The notes beneath the pieces were generated by a model. It had not been told where the DNA came from, made no database searches, and worked only from the letters and a program-made list of their open reading frames with translations. A DNA stretch of 64,000 nucleotides from Nitrosospira sp. Nl5 (GTDB lineage: Bacteria; Pseudomonadota; Gammaproteobacteria; Burkholderiales; Nitrosomonadaceae), in NCBI RefSeq assembly GCF_900102495.1, contig NZ_FMVQ01000003.1, forward strand, positions 186,001 through 250,000, read 5' to 3'. Position numbers and translations under genes: made by a program. Every line of letters begins with the position of its first letter. Position 1 is the stretch's first letter. Below, piece after piece: positions 1 through 8,892 of this stretch.

Positions 1-472
1 CTAAAGGAACCCATTCCACCCTGTCCAAGCCACATGTATACAACATTTCATTAAACAGGCGTACGTGGCAGAATTCCTCGGCTAAGTGCACGCGGCTGAT
101 TTTATCCTCTACTCTATGTGAATTCGCCATATCGGGAACCGCATCCCATGCGCCTTTTATTCCCACCCACTCATGCCTGGCGAATTTATACATGCCGGTC
201 AACATGAGTGTCATTCGATCGAGCGACTTGGGGTCATCCTGCATCTTTACATAATTCCGATAGAAACTTTCGGGGTCAGCCAGCGGTTGCCGCAATGTAA
301 CGGGGTTATCCCGGAAGTATTGCAATCGAGCACGTTTTTTTGCGAGATCTTTATCCTCTTCAAAAAGCTCTCCGCCGTGTTGCTGCGTAAACATCCAGTA
401 ATTTTCGAAATTTTGTTTTCTCTCCTGCTTCGTCGCGGGAGAAAAAATGGAAAGGTATTTAGCTGATTGCAT
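1..472 (-). CDS. Ferritin-like di-iron protein (partial, C-terminus outside window)
   Basis: The first 157 codons of a minus-strand gene are visible; it starts at ATG 470-472 and runs off the left edge. The reading frame is open throughout and begins MQSAKYLSIFSP. Around residues 130-140 there is a helix-like stretch, HLAEEFCHVRLF, containing an ExxH motif (E133, H136) of the kind that binds iron in ferritin-like di-iron proteins. A second half with another E/ExxH would be expected outside the window. The di-iron assignment is inferred from this one motif; the exact family and reaction are unknown. It lies downstream of folE in the same direction, about 290 bases away, so cotranscription is possible but not shown. 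Confidence 0.6.
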   Translation of the reverse strand, partial: MQSAKYLSIFSPATKQERKQNFENYWMFTQQHGGELFEEDKDLAKKRARLQYFRDNPVTLRQPLADPESFYRNYVKMQDDPKSLDRMTLMLTGMYKFARHEWVGIKGAWDAVPDMANSHRVEDKISRVHLAEEFCHVRLFNEMLYTCGLDRVEWVPL

Positions 473-760
473 AATTCTCTGGCTCCAGATGGTTTAAATT
501 GTGTTTACGGCCTGGCTGAACGCGAAACGGGGCTGGTAATAGGTAATCCGCAGCGTAGGGCTTTGTGATCTCATCGGGGATTCTACGCCCTGCAGCGCGG
601 CGAGACACAGGCGCGCGATCAAGCCTGGGTTGTATAACTAGCGGAAAGTATGGCACAAAAATTCCACCTATCGTGGACTTTTGCCCATTCTTATGGAGTG
701 TGCCCCGAGCAGGGCATAATGGGTTCGCAGGATAGGTTCGGATGGCGGAGTACTCTCGAC

Positions 761-1330
761 CTACTCGGCCAGCGCCAGGAATTCGGCACGCTGGGCTGAG
801 TTGGTTTTGAGATCGCCGAGCATCGAGGAGGTAACCGTTTCTTCGCCAGCAACCGCAATTCCCCGGGACTCCATGCACATATGGCGGCAGCGGATGATCA
901 CTCCGACAGCCTTGGGTTCCAGATGTTCGAGCAGGGATTGCGCAATCTGCTGGGTCAGGCGCTCCTGAACTTGTAACCGTGCGGCGAAGCAGTTGACCAA
1001 TCGCGTCAATTTGGATAGTCCGACAATATGTCCGGTCGGAAGATAACCGATCGTTGCGTGACCAAAGAAGGGAGCCAGATGATGCTCGCAATGAGAGTAC
1101 ACCGGTATTTGCCTGACAACAATTAATTCATCATAGCTTTCGCCACCATCGGCGAATGTCTTGAGAATTGCAGCGGGGTCCTGCTGGTAACCGCGTGTCC
1201 AATGGGCCCAAGCTCGCGAAACACGGTTAGGTGTTTCAGTCAGACCTTGACGGGCGGGATCTTCCCCGATCGAACGCAGCAGGCGCTGCCAATCGGCAAC
1301 GCCAAATTGCGAGTTATTTGAAGTATCCAT
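761..1330 (-). CDS. folE: GTP cyclohydrolase I
   Basis: FolE converts GTP to 7,8-dihydroneopterin triphosphate, the first step of tetrahydrofolate and pterin synthesis, in the cytoplasm as a homodecamer. The 189-residue protein has the usual length. The zinc ligands are present as C81 and H84 in SHCEHHLAPFFG and C152 in RCRHMCMESRG, with the spacing of the E. coli enzyme (71 residues between the two cysteines). SQDQ-type substrate residues were not checked individually. The gene begins at ATG 1328-1330; a small reading frame overlaps its start by 17 bases. Confidence 0.95.
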   Translation of the reverse strand: MDTSNNSQFGVADWQRLLRSIGEDPARQGLTETPNRVSRAWAHWTRGYQQDPAAILKTFADGGESYDELIVVRQIPVYSHCEHHLAPFFGHATIGYLPTGHIVGLSKLTRLVNCFAARLQVQERLTQQIAQSLLEHLEPKAVGVIIRCRHMCMESRGIAVAGEETVTSSMLGDLKTNSAQRAEFLALAE

Positions 1331-1553
1331 GGTTACTATGCCTTTGGTTGAAGGGGAAGTAATTGCTAATATCTAAATCCGGTTCGTCACAGGGCGGGAC
1401 TAAGGATAAATGCTGGATAATTGACCCCAACATTACACCGCCTTGATACACGTTGGCATCCGCTACAGTTAAAGCGACGCGTTCGAGTATCGGCAGGAGG
1501 AGAGCAATGAAAATAACGTTTTGATCGAGAGTGGCGGGTGAGACATCGACCAT
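1314..1553 (-). CDS. Small hypothetical protein upstream of folE
   Basis: A 79-codon frame on the minus strand ends inside the first codons of folE. The predicted protein has a hydrophobic stretch (VIFIALLLPILERVALTVA, residues 13-31) and no recognisable domain. Codon use is not obviously non-coding, and the overlap with folE could mean translational coupling. It could equally be a chance frame in the folE leader. I do not recognise it and give it low confidence. Confidence 0.3.
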   Translation of the reverse strand: MVDVSPATLDQNVIFIALLLPILERVALTVADANVYQGGVMLGSIIQHLSLVPPCDEPDLDISNYFPFNQRHSNHGYFK

Positions 1554-1700
1554 CCTCCGGGTCTCAATGACGGGCGCAGGTTTTCACTATAGCGTGCATT
1601 ATTATTTATAATAGCACAACATAAACGGAGAGCCATTCAGTATTTGCCCTGGCGACGGCCATGGGAATCTTTCAGCCTGAAGTTAATTTGTCGAATGCGC

Positions 1701-2474
1701 ATGAAAATTGCTACCTGGAACGTCAATTCCCTGAGAGTCCGTCTTCCGCACGTCCTTGACTGGCTGACGGTAAATCAACCCGACGTGTTGTGCCTGCAGG
1801 AAACCAAGATGCAGGATGAGAATTTCCCAATGGCCGAGATTGCAGCTGCGGGATATCAGACAATTTATACCGGGCAGAGAACTTATAACGGCGTCGCTTT
1901 GCTCAGCAAACAGGCGGGATATGATGTCGTTACTGCCATACCCGGCCTTGACGATCCGCAGAAGCGCGTGCTTTCCGCGATCTACGATGATGTTCGGGTA
2001 ATTTGCATCTATGTTCCCAATGGCGGAAGCATCGAGTCGGAAAAGTATCAATACAAGCTAAAATGGCTTGCCGCGCTCAATAGCTGGTTGCGGGACATGT
2101 TAAGTCAACATCAGAAATTGGTGGTGCTGGGTGATTTCAACATCGCACCCGAAGAGTGTGATGTGCATGATCCGGCACTATGGGAAGGGCAGGTTCTGTT
2201 CAGCCTGCCGGAGCGGGAAGCATTCCGCGAAGTACTCAAGCTGGGTTTTCTGGACAGCTTTCGCCTGTTTGAGCAGCCGGAAAAATCCTACACCTGGTGG
2301 GACTATCGCATGATGGCTTTTCGCCGTAACATGGGTTTGCGAATAGACCACATTCTGTTAAGTAACGAGCTTGCGAAAATATGCACTGCATGTGCCATAG
2401 ATAAATCGACACGCAAGCTTGAGCGGCCTTCTGATCATGCTCCGGTGATAATGGAGCTGAGAACAGAGGCGTGA
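1701..2474 (+). CDS. xth: Exodeoxyribonuclease III
   Basis: This is an exonuclease III / AP endonuclease of the EEP superfamily, which repairs abasic sites and removes 3'-blocked ends. I chose ATG 1701 because the protein then starts MKIATWNVNSLRVRLPHVLD, as family members do, giving 257 residues; frames opening at 1644 or 1695 add unconserved residues. Motifs visible are WNVNS (N-terminal), LQETKMQD with the metal-binding Glu, LGDFNIAPEE with the catalytic Asp/Asn, and SDHAPV with the catalytic His near the C-terminus. It is transcribed divergently from folE and convergently with the luxR-type gene. Confidence 0.93.
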   Translation: MKIATWNVNSLRVRLPHVLDWLTVNQPDVLCLQETKMQDENFPMAEIAAAGYQTIYTGQRTYNGVALLSKQAGYDVVTAIPGLDDPQKRVLSAIYDDVRVICIYVPNGGSIESEKYQYKLKWLAALNSWLRDMLSQHQKLVVLGDFNIAPEECDVHDPALWEGQVLFSLPEREAFREVLKLGFLDSFRLFEQPEKSYTWWDYRMMAFRRNMGLRIDHILLSNELAKICTACAIDKSTRKLERPSDHAPVIMELRTEA

Positions 2475-2504
2475 GCGCTGTTGCGCTCTGGAATTACTGC
2501 TACG

Positions 2505-3239
2505 TCAAGAAACGGTGCAAGCCGCGATCAATCCCATTGAGAGGGCGCGGGAGATTGCCTGCTGCCGGTTTACCACGCCCATTTTCTGTGCCGCGTTCTG
2601 CAGGTGGAATGTTACCGTGCGTTCCGAAATGCTGACGATGTTGGCTATTTCCCAACCTGTTTTGCCCTCCGCCGCCCACAGCAAGCATTCTCTTTCCCGT
2701 TCCGTCAGGCTGATTTTTTTCAGGGGAAGGGGGCCTTGGCTAAGCACAATACGCTGAACCGCCTCATGCAGATAACAGGTTAATAGCTGGGCTTTGCCCA
2801 TCATTGCAACGATGTCATCCTGTGCCTCGCGAGATTCGCGGGAGGTGGCAAGGCTCAGCATTGCAGCTTCGCCGCGTCCGCCGTGAACCGAGAAACTGGC
2901 TCCGCCTACCAGACCGCAATCCTTAGCTTCGCTTCGTACCCGGGCCTCCTTGCGTCCCTTGAAGACTTCGTTCTTCCAGATAATGGGAATTGCTGTCCTG
3001 GCGCAGTGAGAAACTGTCGGATCAATACTGGCGTAGTTCTCCTCATCATAACGTTTACGCCATGCCTCCGGATAACAACTGAGGATGAATCGATAGGGGC
3101 GGGTAAGCGATGTGTTGACCTGCACCCCATAAAGAAAATGCTCAAACCCCATGTGGCCGATGATAGACGTTGTGGCGGTATGCAGCTCTTCCACCGTATC
3201 GCAGTTCAGTAACGATTCGAACAGGTCTAAATCATTCAT
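2505..3239 (-). CDS. LuxR-family AHL-responsive regulator
   Basis: A transcription factor with an N-terminal autoinducer-binding domain and a C-terminal LuxR helix-turn-helix. I prefer ATG 3237-3239 (protein starts MNDLDLFESL, 244 residues) because a GGGGAG ribosome-binding site sits just before it; the alternative start at 3254 adds five residues. The ligand-pocket residues conserved in true AHL receptors are all visible: W60 and Y64 (WRKRY), D73-P74 (IDP), W88 (IIW) and a Gly in GLVGGAS. The HTH part (LTERERECLLWAAEGKT) keeps the family Glu, Leu and Gly. No luxI lies next to it, but a luxI homologue at 44645 carries a lux box, so it is the likely partner. The protein probably binds an AHL and activates lux-box promoters (inference). 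Confidence 0.9.
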   Translation of the reverse strand: MNDLDLFESLLNCDTVEELHTATTSIIGHMGFEHFLYGVQVNTSLTRPYRFILSCYPEAWRKRYDEENYASIDPTVSHCARTAIPIIWKNEVFKGRKEARVRSEAKDCGLVGGASFSVHGGRGEAAMLSLATSRESREAQDDIVAMMGKAQLLTCYLHEAVQRIVLSQGPLPLKKISLTERERECLLWAAEGKTGWEIANIVSISERTVTFHLQNAAQKMGVVNRQQAISRALSMGLIAACTVS

Positions 3240-3377
3240 GATCTCCCCTTTCATGATTAATTCTCTTTGCTTCTCCCGTAAGTACTATTTACAACTACTT
3301 GACTACCGAGGCATTCTATCACTTCCTATATTCACAAAGTATTACAAAGTAAGTTTCAGATCATCCGGGTAATTCAA

Positions 3378-4418
3378 TCAACCGGCATAAACGGAAAGCG
3401 GTTTGGCCCGGCGCCAGAATTTCCTCAGGTCTCCCCGTTTCATGACGAAATTTCTGGTGCGACTTCCGTGAACGGCTGTAAGGGTCAGTTGATCAAACAT
3501 GCCTTGCTTCGCCAGCGCCCACAAAGGCGCAAACCAGTTCCGCTCCAGTTCCTTCAGACTCTCACGCCATCCATACGCATCTCCATATTGGGCTTTCCCA
3601 AGCAGGGCATCAAGCACGACAAGATGTTCGCCGGAGGTAACGGGTGGATGCCAGGTTGCCGCATCCGCGGGCAGTAGTGCATGACCGCTACCGCACATCA
3701 GTGCCAGCGATTCAGCAAGGATATCATTGCTCACAACATGGGTATAGGGACAGACCAGGGATTTTGGCCGAATTCCACCGCCCCAGAACCAGGTGCTATT
3801 AACGGCAAGCTCGCCTCGCGCTTCCCGCGACTGATTGAGCGGGTGCTCGTGCAGCAGCATCTGGATTTCATTGAAGAGTCCACGCCAGATCATACTGTTC
3901 GGACCGAACGCTAGCCGCTCATTGATGCCTTGATTGGCAACCTCGCTGAGTAAACAGGTTTCTGCCGGAGGCGTTTTCATTATCCGCAAATACCAGCGGT
4001 CGGGTTGTAGGGGCAGGAATGTTATTTCCTGATTATTTTCCGCAAAATGCCGGTTAAGCAGACCTGTAAATTGATCTGCTTCTTCTGGCGAAATTCGAAA
4101 AACACGGCTGTCGGCCAGCACAATTTGATCGCGTTCAATGCGCAGGTGCACGGGATCGGCTCGAAGCCAGTAATCGTCTCCGGCTTCTATCTTTCCCGCA
4201 CCATCGGCTTGCAGGGTAATAGGCGCCACCGGCCAATCCTGTTGCTTTGGCACACCGAAGGCGCGGCAAAGCCACGGCTCGGTTTCCTGGGATTCATCAT
4301 CTTTGCATAAACTCCTTGCCAGCAGATTTTCCAGTGCGGGGAGCGGTAAATCGCGGTAAATTTCGGGGAGCGAAGCTTCTGGCCAGAAGAGGGCGGGAAC
4401 AAGCAAATGTAGATTCAT
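3378..4418 (-). CDS. Phosphoglycerate-mutase-like conserved protein (COG4255 type)
   Basis: A 346-residue protein of a family found mainly in betaproteobacteria and often annotated as a cofactor-independent phosphoglycerate mutase-like regulatory protein. No phosphatase/mutase metal-binding motif of the alkaline-phosphatase superfamily is evident to me, so catalytic function is doubtful. Notable conserved stretches are STWFWGGGIRP (about residue 208) and a long N-terminal region rich in Leu. Its start is ATG 4416-4418, 33 bases downstream of pmbA on the same strand, so the two may be cotranscribed. In other genomes I recall such proteins near recJ; that gene is not seen here. Confidence 0.6.
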   Translation of the reverse strand: MNLHLLVPALFWPEASLPEIYRDLPLPALENLLARSLCKDDESQETEPWLCRAFGVPKQQDWPVAPITLQADGAGKIEAGDDYWLRADPVHLRIERDQIVLADSRVFRISPEEADQFTGLLNRHFAENNQEITFLPLQPDRWYLRIMKTPPAETCLLSEVANQGINERLAFGPNSMIWRGLFNEIQMLLHEHPLNQSREARGELAVNSTWFWGGGIRPKSLVCPYTHVVSNDILAESLALMCGSGHALLPADAATWHPPVTSGEHLVVLDALLGKAQYGDAYGWRESLKELERNWFAPLWALAKQGMFDQLTLTAVHGSRTRNFVMKRGDLRKFWRRAKPLSVYAG

Positions 4419-4451
4419 TTTCTGAATCCGGCGGGTAAGGACGCGATCCTC

Positions 4452-5810
4452 TTAGCCCCCAGCGACCGTCATGCGGTCTATCAGGAGAGATCCACATTGT
4501 TTCGAACCGCGCACCACCACATCATTTCCCACTGCCGAAATACCAAGCAGCATATCTTTCAGATTGCCTGCGATCGTGACTTCCTCGACCGCATGGCGGA
4601 TTTCTCCGCCTTCCACCCAGTAGCCCGCTGCTCCCCGGGAATAATCCCCAGTCACAGCATTCACGCCATGGCCGAGCAACTCGGTCACCAATAGTCCTTT
4701 GCCCATTTTCCTGAGCAGCGCGGCGAATTCCACGGCAGCGCCATTGTCCAGGATCAGATTATGATTGCCACCGGCGTTTCCAGTAGTGCGCAACCCAAGT
4801 TTGCGAGCGGAATAGCTGTTGAGAAAATAGCCTTGCACGACGCCATTCTCTATTATTTTGCGCTCTTGGGTGGCGACTCCCTCATCGTCGAACGCCCCGC
4901 TGGCCAAACCTTTTTTCAGATGGGGCAGCTCCTTGATGTGGATGTCCGGGGCAAATACCTGTTTGCCAATGCTATCCAGCAGAAAAGATGACTTCCGGTA
5001 AAGGCTGCCGCCACTCACGGCACTAACAAAATGTCCTATCAGACTGGAGGCGATGGGCGCTTCGAACAGCACCGGCACTTCACAGGTAGCAATTTTCCTC
5101 GCGCCTAGGCGTGCGACACTGCGCATTCCCGCTTTTTTGCCGACGCTTTCGGCTTGCTCCAGATCGTTGGGATCGCGCACTGTACTGTACCAATAGTCGC
5201 GCTGCATGGTTTCATCCTGGCTCGCGATCACCGCACAACTGATACTGTGACGAGAGCCGGGATAACCCCCCATGAAACCGAGGCTGTTTGCATAAACAAA
5301 CTGTGATTCATTCAGTGAAACACTGGCCCCTTCGGAATTAGTGATGCGCTTGTCAACCGCAAACGCAGCCGCCTCACACGTCTGGGCGAGTTGTATCGCC
5401 TGTTCCACCGGCAAATCCCATGGAAAATATAAATCGAGATTGGGGAACTCCCGCGCCAGTAAATCGGGGTCAGCCAGCCCCGCGCAATCATCCGCTGCGG
5501 TATGCCCGGCGATGGACAGCGCCGCCGTCACTGTATCGCTCACGGCTTGGGGAGAGAAATCCGAAGTACTGGCGTTACCGCGCTTCTGGCCGATGTAAAC
5601 CGTTACCGATAAACCCTTGTCCCGGTTGTACTCGATTGTTTCCACCTCTCCTCGCCGTACCGTGACATTTTGACCGAAGCCGTCCGATATGTCGGTTTCG
5701 CAACCGGTGGCGCCGCCTTTCCTGGCGTAATCCAGAACGTCACGCGCTATTTTCTGAAGCATTGTAAAGGGATAGGAGAAACGCGGAGAAGGCTTGATGA
5801 TATCGTTCAT
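4452..5810 (-). CDS. pmbA: PmbA/TldE metalloprotease-family protein
   Basis: PmbA (TldE) partners with TldD in a heteromeric zinc protease that matures peptide antibiotics such as microcin B17 and degrades the CcdA antitoxin. PmbA is the non-catalytic partner: it lacks the HExxxH motif of TldD, and none is seen here. The 452 residues match family length. Recognisable parts are the N-terminal GCETDISDGFGQNVTVRRG, VETIEYNRDKGLSVTVYIG, and the C-terminal glycine-rich GLLVTELLGHGVNAVTGDYS followed by RGAAGYWVEGGE. tldD is not in the window. The gene is divergent from darP, with 20 bases between their starts; darP orthologues sit next to pmbA in many proteobacteria, which supports both calls. Confidence 0.93.
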   Translation of the reverse strand: MNDIIKPSPRFSYPFTMLQKIARDVLDYARKGGATGCETDISDGFGQNVTVRRGEVETIEYNRDKGLSVTVYIGQKRGNASTSDFSPQAVSDTVTAALSIAGHTAADDCAGLADPDLLAREFPNLDLYFPWDLPVEQAIQLAQTCEAAAFAVDKRITNSEGASVSLNESQFVYANSLGFMGGYPGSRHSISCAVIASQDETMQRDYWYSTVRDPNDLEQAESVGKKAGMRSVARLGARKIATCEVPVLFEAPIASSLIGHFVSAVSGGSLYRKSSFLLDSIGKQVFAPDIHIKELPHLKKGLASGAFDDEGVATQERKIIENGVVQGYFLNSYSARKLGLRTTGNAGGNHNLILDNGAAVEFAALLRKMGKGLLVTELLGHGVNAVTGDYSRGAAGYWVEGGEIRHAVEEVTIAGNLKDMLLGISAVGNDVVVRGSKQCGSLLIDRMTVAGG

Positions 5811-5830
5811 GGCGACTTTATGGAAGTTAC

Positions 5831-6424
5831 ATGGAGAATGACGCTATGATAGCAGTTTCTCATTGCCGTATTAAACAAGCCAACGTGCAAAAAAAGCCGC
5901 CAAATCATTCCGAAGAGGAACTCCAGCCCAGCAAGACCCGCCTTAAGCGGGAAATGCACGCGCTGCAGGACATCGGCGAGCAACTGGTGCAGCTCGATCC
6001 CAAGCGGCTGGTCGAACTTGGTTTGCCGGAAACATTGACAGACGCCATACTTGAAGCCAAGCGGATGACTAAGCATGGAGCTCGTCGCCGGCAGATGCAA
6101 TTCATCGGCAAATTGATGCGTGATGTTGACGCGGCTCCGATTTTAGAAAAATTCGACTTATGGAGCGGGGCAACCCTGCAGCATACCGCCTGGCTGCATC
6201 TGCTGGAACGCTGGCGCAGTCGTCTACTGACGGATGAACAGGCTTTCGCCGAGCTTGGGCAGAAATATCCTGCCGCCGACTTGCAGCATCTGCGTACGCT
6301 CGCGCGCAATGCGCATAAGGAAAAGCTCGCGAATAAGCCTCCCCGGAGCTTTCGTGCGTTATTTCACGAATTGCAGACCGTTATTCCGGAAGGTCCCGAG
6401 CCCGGCGGAAGTGTCGATAAATGA
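5831..6424 (+). CDS. darP: DarP/YjgA ribosome-associated protein (DUF615)
   Basis: DarP (formerly YjgA) binds late 50S ribosomal precursors and helps the assembly of the peptidyl-transferase centre. The 197-residue product has the charged N-terminus and the conserved helical core of DUF615, including PSKTRLKREMHALQDIGEQL and MTKHGARRRQMQFIGKLMR. Translation could begin at ATG 5831 or at the in-frame ATG 5846; neither has a clearly better ribosome-binding site. It is divergent from pmbA, the usual arrangement. Confidence 0.9.
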   Translation: MENDAMIAVSHCRIKQANVQKKPPNHSEEELQPSKTRLKREMHALQDIGEQLVQLDPKRLVELGLPETLTDAILEAKRMTKHGARRRQMQFIGKLMRDVDAAPILEKFDLWSGATLQHTAWLHLLERWRSRLLTDEQAFAELGQKYPAADLQHLRTLARNAHKEKLANKPPRSFRALFHELQTVIPEGPEPGGSVDK

Positions 6425-6444
6425 AGAGGCCCATGAGCATCAAA

Positions 6445-6476
6445 TGATGGGTTGCGTTTCGTTCCACTCATCCTGC
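6445..6476. repeat. Single copy of the GATGGGTTGC-type palindromic intergenic repeat
   Basis: The sequence reads tgatgggttgcgtttcgttc and continues ccactcatcc-like to 6476. It matches the pair of repeats at 38970-39000 and 39080-39111 with a few changes. The ends (gatggg and cactcatcc) are complementary, so the RNA or single strand can fold into a hairpin. It lies just downstream of darP and could act as a terminator-like or mRNA-end structure; function is unknown. Confidence 0.6.
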
Positions 6477-6578
6477 CCAATAATATATCCGGAATAATGC
6501 CCGAAGCGGTGCGGGGACGGACGCAACGCGGGCGATGGTTCAAAGCCCAGCATTCCTTTATTCCTGGGGCCGGCTGTA

Positions 6579-7685
6579 TTAAAACTTGACGCCCGTGCCG
6601 ATCAATTCCAATGAGACGATCTGATAAGCAAACTCCGCCGGTTCAAGGCTATCTCTGGGGTGACCCGCGATCTCGGCTTGTGGGTACATGAAAAACGGCA
6701 GTTCGCCAATTGCGCTGTCCCGCCCTAGGGTAACGTCTCTGGCATGATTAAACGCCACCCAGTTCATTTCCCACGCCCCGAAAAGTTTTTCGCGCAGTGC
6801 AACCACTCTGGGATGGGTAACGGGCAATTCTTCATCCAGTGCCAGTTGACGCACATCAGCAGGGTCCACAGGCACCCAGCCCAGCCCTGCGAGGTAAAAT
6901 TCCGCGCGGCAGTGCTGCGCATCACTGACATCGCCCGACTTGCCGAGGCTTTTATGTGACGCAGAGTCATCTACGCGAATTCCATAGTGATCCCTTGCAG
7001 GAACGCCGGCGGCACGCGCCAACCCCACGAATAAAGCGTTAAGGTCGGCACACTTCCCTCCCAGATTACCGGATTCCAGCATGGACTTGATGTCCCCCCG
7101 CCCGCAACCTCGCGTTGCCGGATCGCGATAGGAGTTGTCTACCACCCAGTCATAAATGGCGTGCGCCTTTTTAAGGGGCGATTGCGCGTGAGCGTCTTTG
7201 ATAATCGATAAAGCGGTCTTGCGTACGATACCGTCCAGCGGCATATGCTTGGTCGGCCGGAGAAAACGTTTTACATCTGCGGGAATGGCGCTCTTGCCGG
7301 ACTCCGAATATTGGCTCAAGTCGACGGAGCGATCCGTAGTCTTGACTACACTGCTCACCGCGACGCTGCGGGGACCGATACCCTGCCATTCAGCGTAAAA
7401 CATGGGGGAAGCTGTTCCCGGAATGTTTTCGAACCTGGCAATGTCCGCGTTGCCGCTCCACACGCTGCCTTGAGAAAACTGGTGCGGGGTATCGTCGGTA
7501 TCGGGCAACGGTAACCATAAACGTGCCTTTTTCCCTTCCCCCGGAAGGTTGACCTTATAAGTAAGGCGATAGCTGTGCGATCGTGACGGAATCGCTTGTT
7601 GACCGAATACGGATGGCGCAATCGAAAATAATGCGACGCTTGCTCCGCTTGCCCCGGCAAGTTTGATAAAATCCCTGCGTTTCAT
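6579..7685 (-). CDS. Tat-exported transglutaminase-like protein
   Basis: A 368-residue secreted protein with a twin-arginine signal (MKRRDFIKLAG, then a hydrophobic stretch ending near VFGQQ at residue 30). The C-terminal half is a transglutaminase-like domain with the papain-type triad visible: C212 in GGKCADLNALF, H258 in DAQHCRAEFYL and D274 in WVPVDPADVRQ. Such bacterial proteins are thought to be periplasmic peptidases or amidases rather than cross-linking enzymes; the substrate is unknown. The gene stands alone, with about 115 bases separating it from the divergent esterase gene. Confidence 0.82.
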   Translation of the reverse strand: MKRRDFIKLAGASGASVALFSIAPSVFGQQAIPSRSHSYRLTYKVNLPGEGKKARLWLPLPDTDDTPHQFSQGSVWSGNADIARFENIPGTASPMFYAEWQGIGPRSVAVSSVVKTTDRSVDLSQYSESGKSAIPADVKRFLRPTKHMPLDGIVRKTALSIIKDAHAQSPLKKAHAIYDWVVDNSYRDPATRGCGRGDIKSMLESGNLGGKCADLNALFVGLARAAGVPARDHYGIRVDDSASHKSLGKSGDVSDAQHCRAEFYLAGLGWVPVDPADVRQLALDEELPVTHPRVVALREKLFGAWEMNWVAFNHARDVTLGRDSAIGELPFFMYPQAEIAGHPRDSLEPAEFAYQIVSLELIGTGVKF

Positions 7686-7800
7686 GGCTTTCTCCCGCTT
7701 ATTTTATTCGATCTCGAAAATCGCAAGCGCGAATCTAATCCTACCTTTCGGCTAAGTCAACCCTCATTTTCGACCCGCATTTCAACTCCCATTTCCGCCA

Positions 7801-8487
7801 ATGACTAATACCCCCGACAGCGTACTGCCCGCCATAGAGCTTGAGACCGGAATTTCCCCTACTCACACCATTCTATGGATGCATGGACTGGGCGCGGATG
7901 GCAGCGATTTTGTTCCTATCGTGGATGAACTCGCGTTGCCTCTCAACCCGCCCATTCGTTTTGTGTTTCCACACGCACCGATGCGGCCGGTGAGCATTAA
8001 TGGCGGCTCGGTGATGCGCGCATGGCATGACTATGACTTGGCTACTTCAACTTCAAGCTTTCGTGAAAATATGGCGGGTTTGCGCGAATCGCAACGGGCA
8101 ATCGACGCACTGATCGACCGCGAAAAACGGCGCGGCATTGAGCCGGAGAATATCGTCCTGGCGGGTTTTTCACAGGGAGGCGCCCTGGCGCTTCAAACCG
8201 GCTTGCGCTATCCGGAAAAACTTGCGGGCATCATGGCATTATCGTGCTATCTGCCGGCATCACAGACACTTGCGGCCGAAGCCCATCAAGTCAATTCCAA
8301 CACGTCTATTTTCATTGCACATGGCAGTATTGATAACGTCATACCGATGACGCAGGCCCTGGCGTCAAAGCGACAGCTGCTCGAAGCAGGCTATATGGTG
8401 GAATGGCATGAGTATCCGATGGCGCACGCCGTTTGCAAAGAGGAAATAGCCGATATCGCTGAATGGCTGAAACGAGTTCTGATATAA
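7801..8487 (+). CDS. Carboxylesterase/phospholipase of the alpha/beta-hydrolase fold
   Basis: A 228-residue cytoplasmic serine hydrolase of the phospholipase/carboxylesterase (YpfH/EstA) family. The nucleophile elbow GFSQGGALALQTG carries the catalytic Ser near residue 123, the Asp is in HGSIDNVIPM, and the His is in YPMAHAVCKEE close to the C-terminus. The N-terminal HTILWMHGLGADGSDFVPI is the oxyanion-hole region. Family members hydrolyse short-chain esters; the physiological substrate is not evident. No signal peptide is visible. Confidence 0.9.
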   Translation: MTNTPDSVLPAIELETGISPTHTILWMHGLGADGSDFVPIVDELALPLNPPIRFVFPHAPMRPVSINGGSVMRAWHDYDLATSTSSFRENMAGLRESQRAIDALIDREKRRGIEPENIVLAGFSQGGALALQTGLRYPEKLAGIMALSCYLPASQTLAAEAHQVNSNTSIFIAHGSIDNVIPMTQALASKRQLLEAGYMVEWHEYPMAHAVCKEEIADIAEWLKRVLI

Positions 8488-8508
8488 CCAGCGGGGAAAA
8501 GTAAGGTA

Positions 8509-8706
8509 GGGTGCAATAAGCGAAGCGCATTGCACGGTAGTCTATACACTCAAGCATATCTTCATTGCCGCTGCTCCCCAATCCGCTGGATAAGCACTCT
8601 TAGTAAACACTCTCGGCGGTCTAAGTTACATTCTCATTAGACGCTCAAAGAGAGCGGCCGTGGTACTTCATTCCATACGCTGCAATGCGCTTCGCTTATT
8701 GCACCC
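8509..8706. repeat. Pair of perfect 26-base inverted repeats (GGGTGCAATAAGCG type)
   Basis: The 26-base unit at 8509-8534 (gggtgcaataagcgaagcgc...) is found as its exact reverse complement at 8681-8706. Each unit is itself palindromic in the sense that gtgcaat and attgcac-like ends pair around the gcgaagcgc core. The 146 bases between them hold no gene I can support. A related pair occurs at 44298-44406. The sequence resembles small mobile or REP-like elements that scatter through intergenic DNA; no transposase is nearby. Confidence 0.75.
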
Positions 8707-8807
8707 TCTACATCCCTGCGCTTTCGCTTTATCCCCCTGCACCTTACCTGACTCAGGCTTGTCGTCGTCAAGTGTATCTGCAATCTTCACGAATTTTTAA
8801 CATGTGT

Positions 8808-8835
8808 CTGACAATTCCTTCACGTCTGTTATATT
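8808..8835 (+). promoter_or_regulatory. Predicted sigma-70 promoter of the two-component operon
   Basis: A -35 box CTGACA (8808-8813) and a -10 box TATATT (8830-8835) are separated by 16 bases. Each has one mismatch to the consensus. The site lies 58 bases before the response-regulator start codon at 8893. Prediction from sequence only. Confidence 0.45.
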
Positions 8836-8892
8836 ACCCTTCTGTCAACAGGGTATTTTTTGCCGCTTAAACAGAAGCTGGAGGAAATTAAA

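Noticed and set aside
459-1091. 210-codon minus-strand frame overlapping folE
   Set aside because: It runs antiparallel-in-frame over the folE coding sequence and shows no family likeness; folE has clear motifs.
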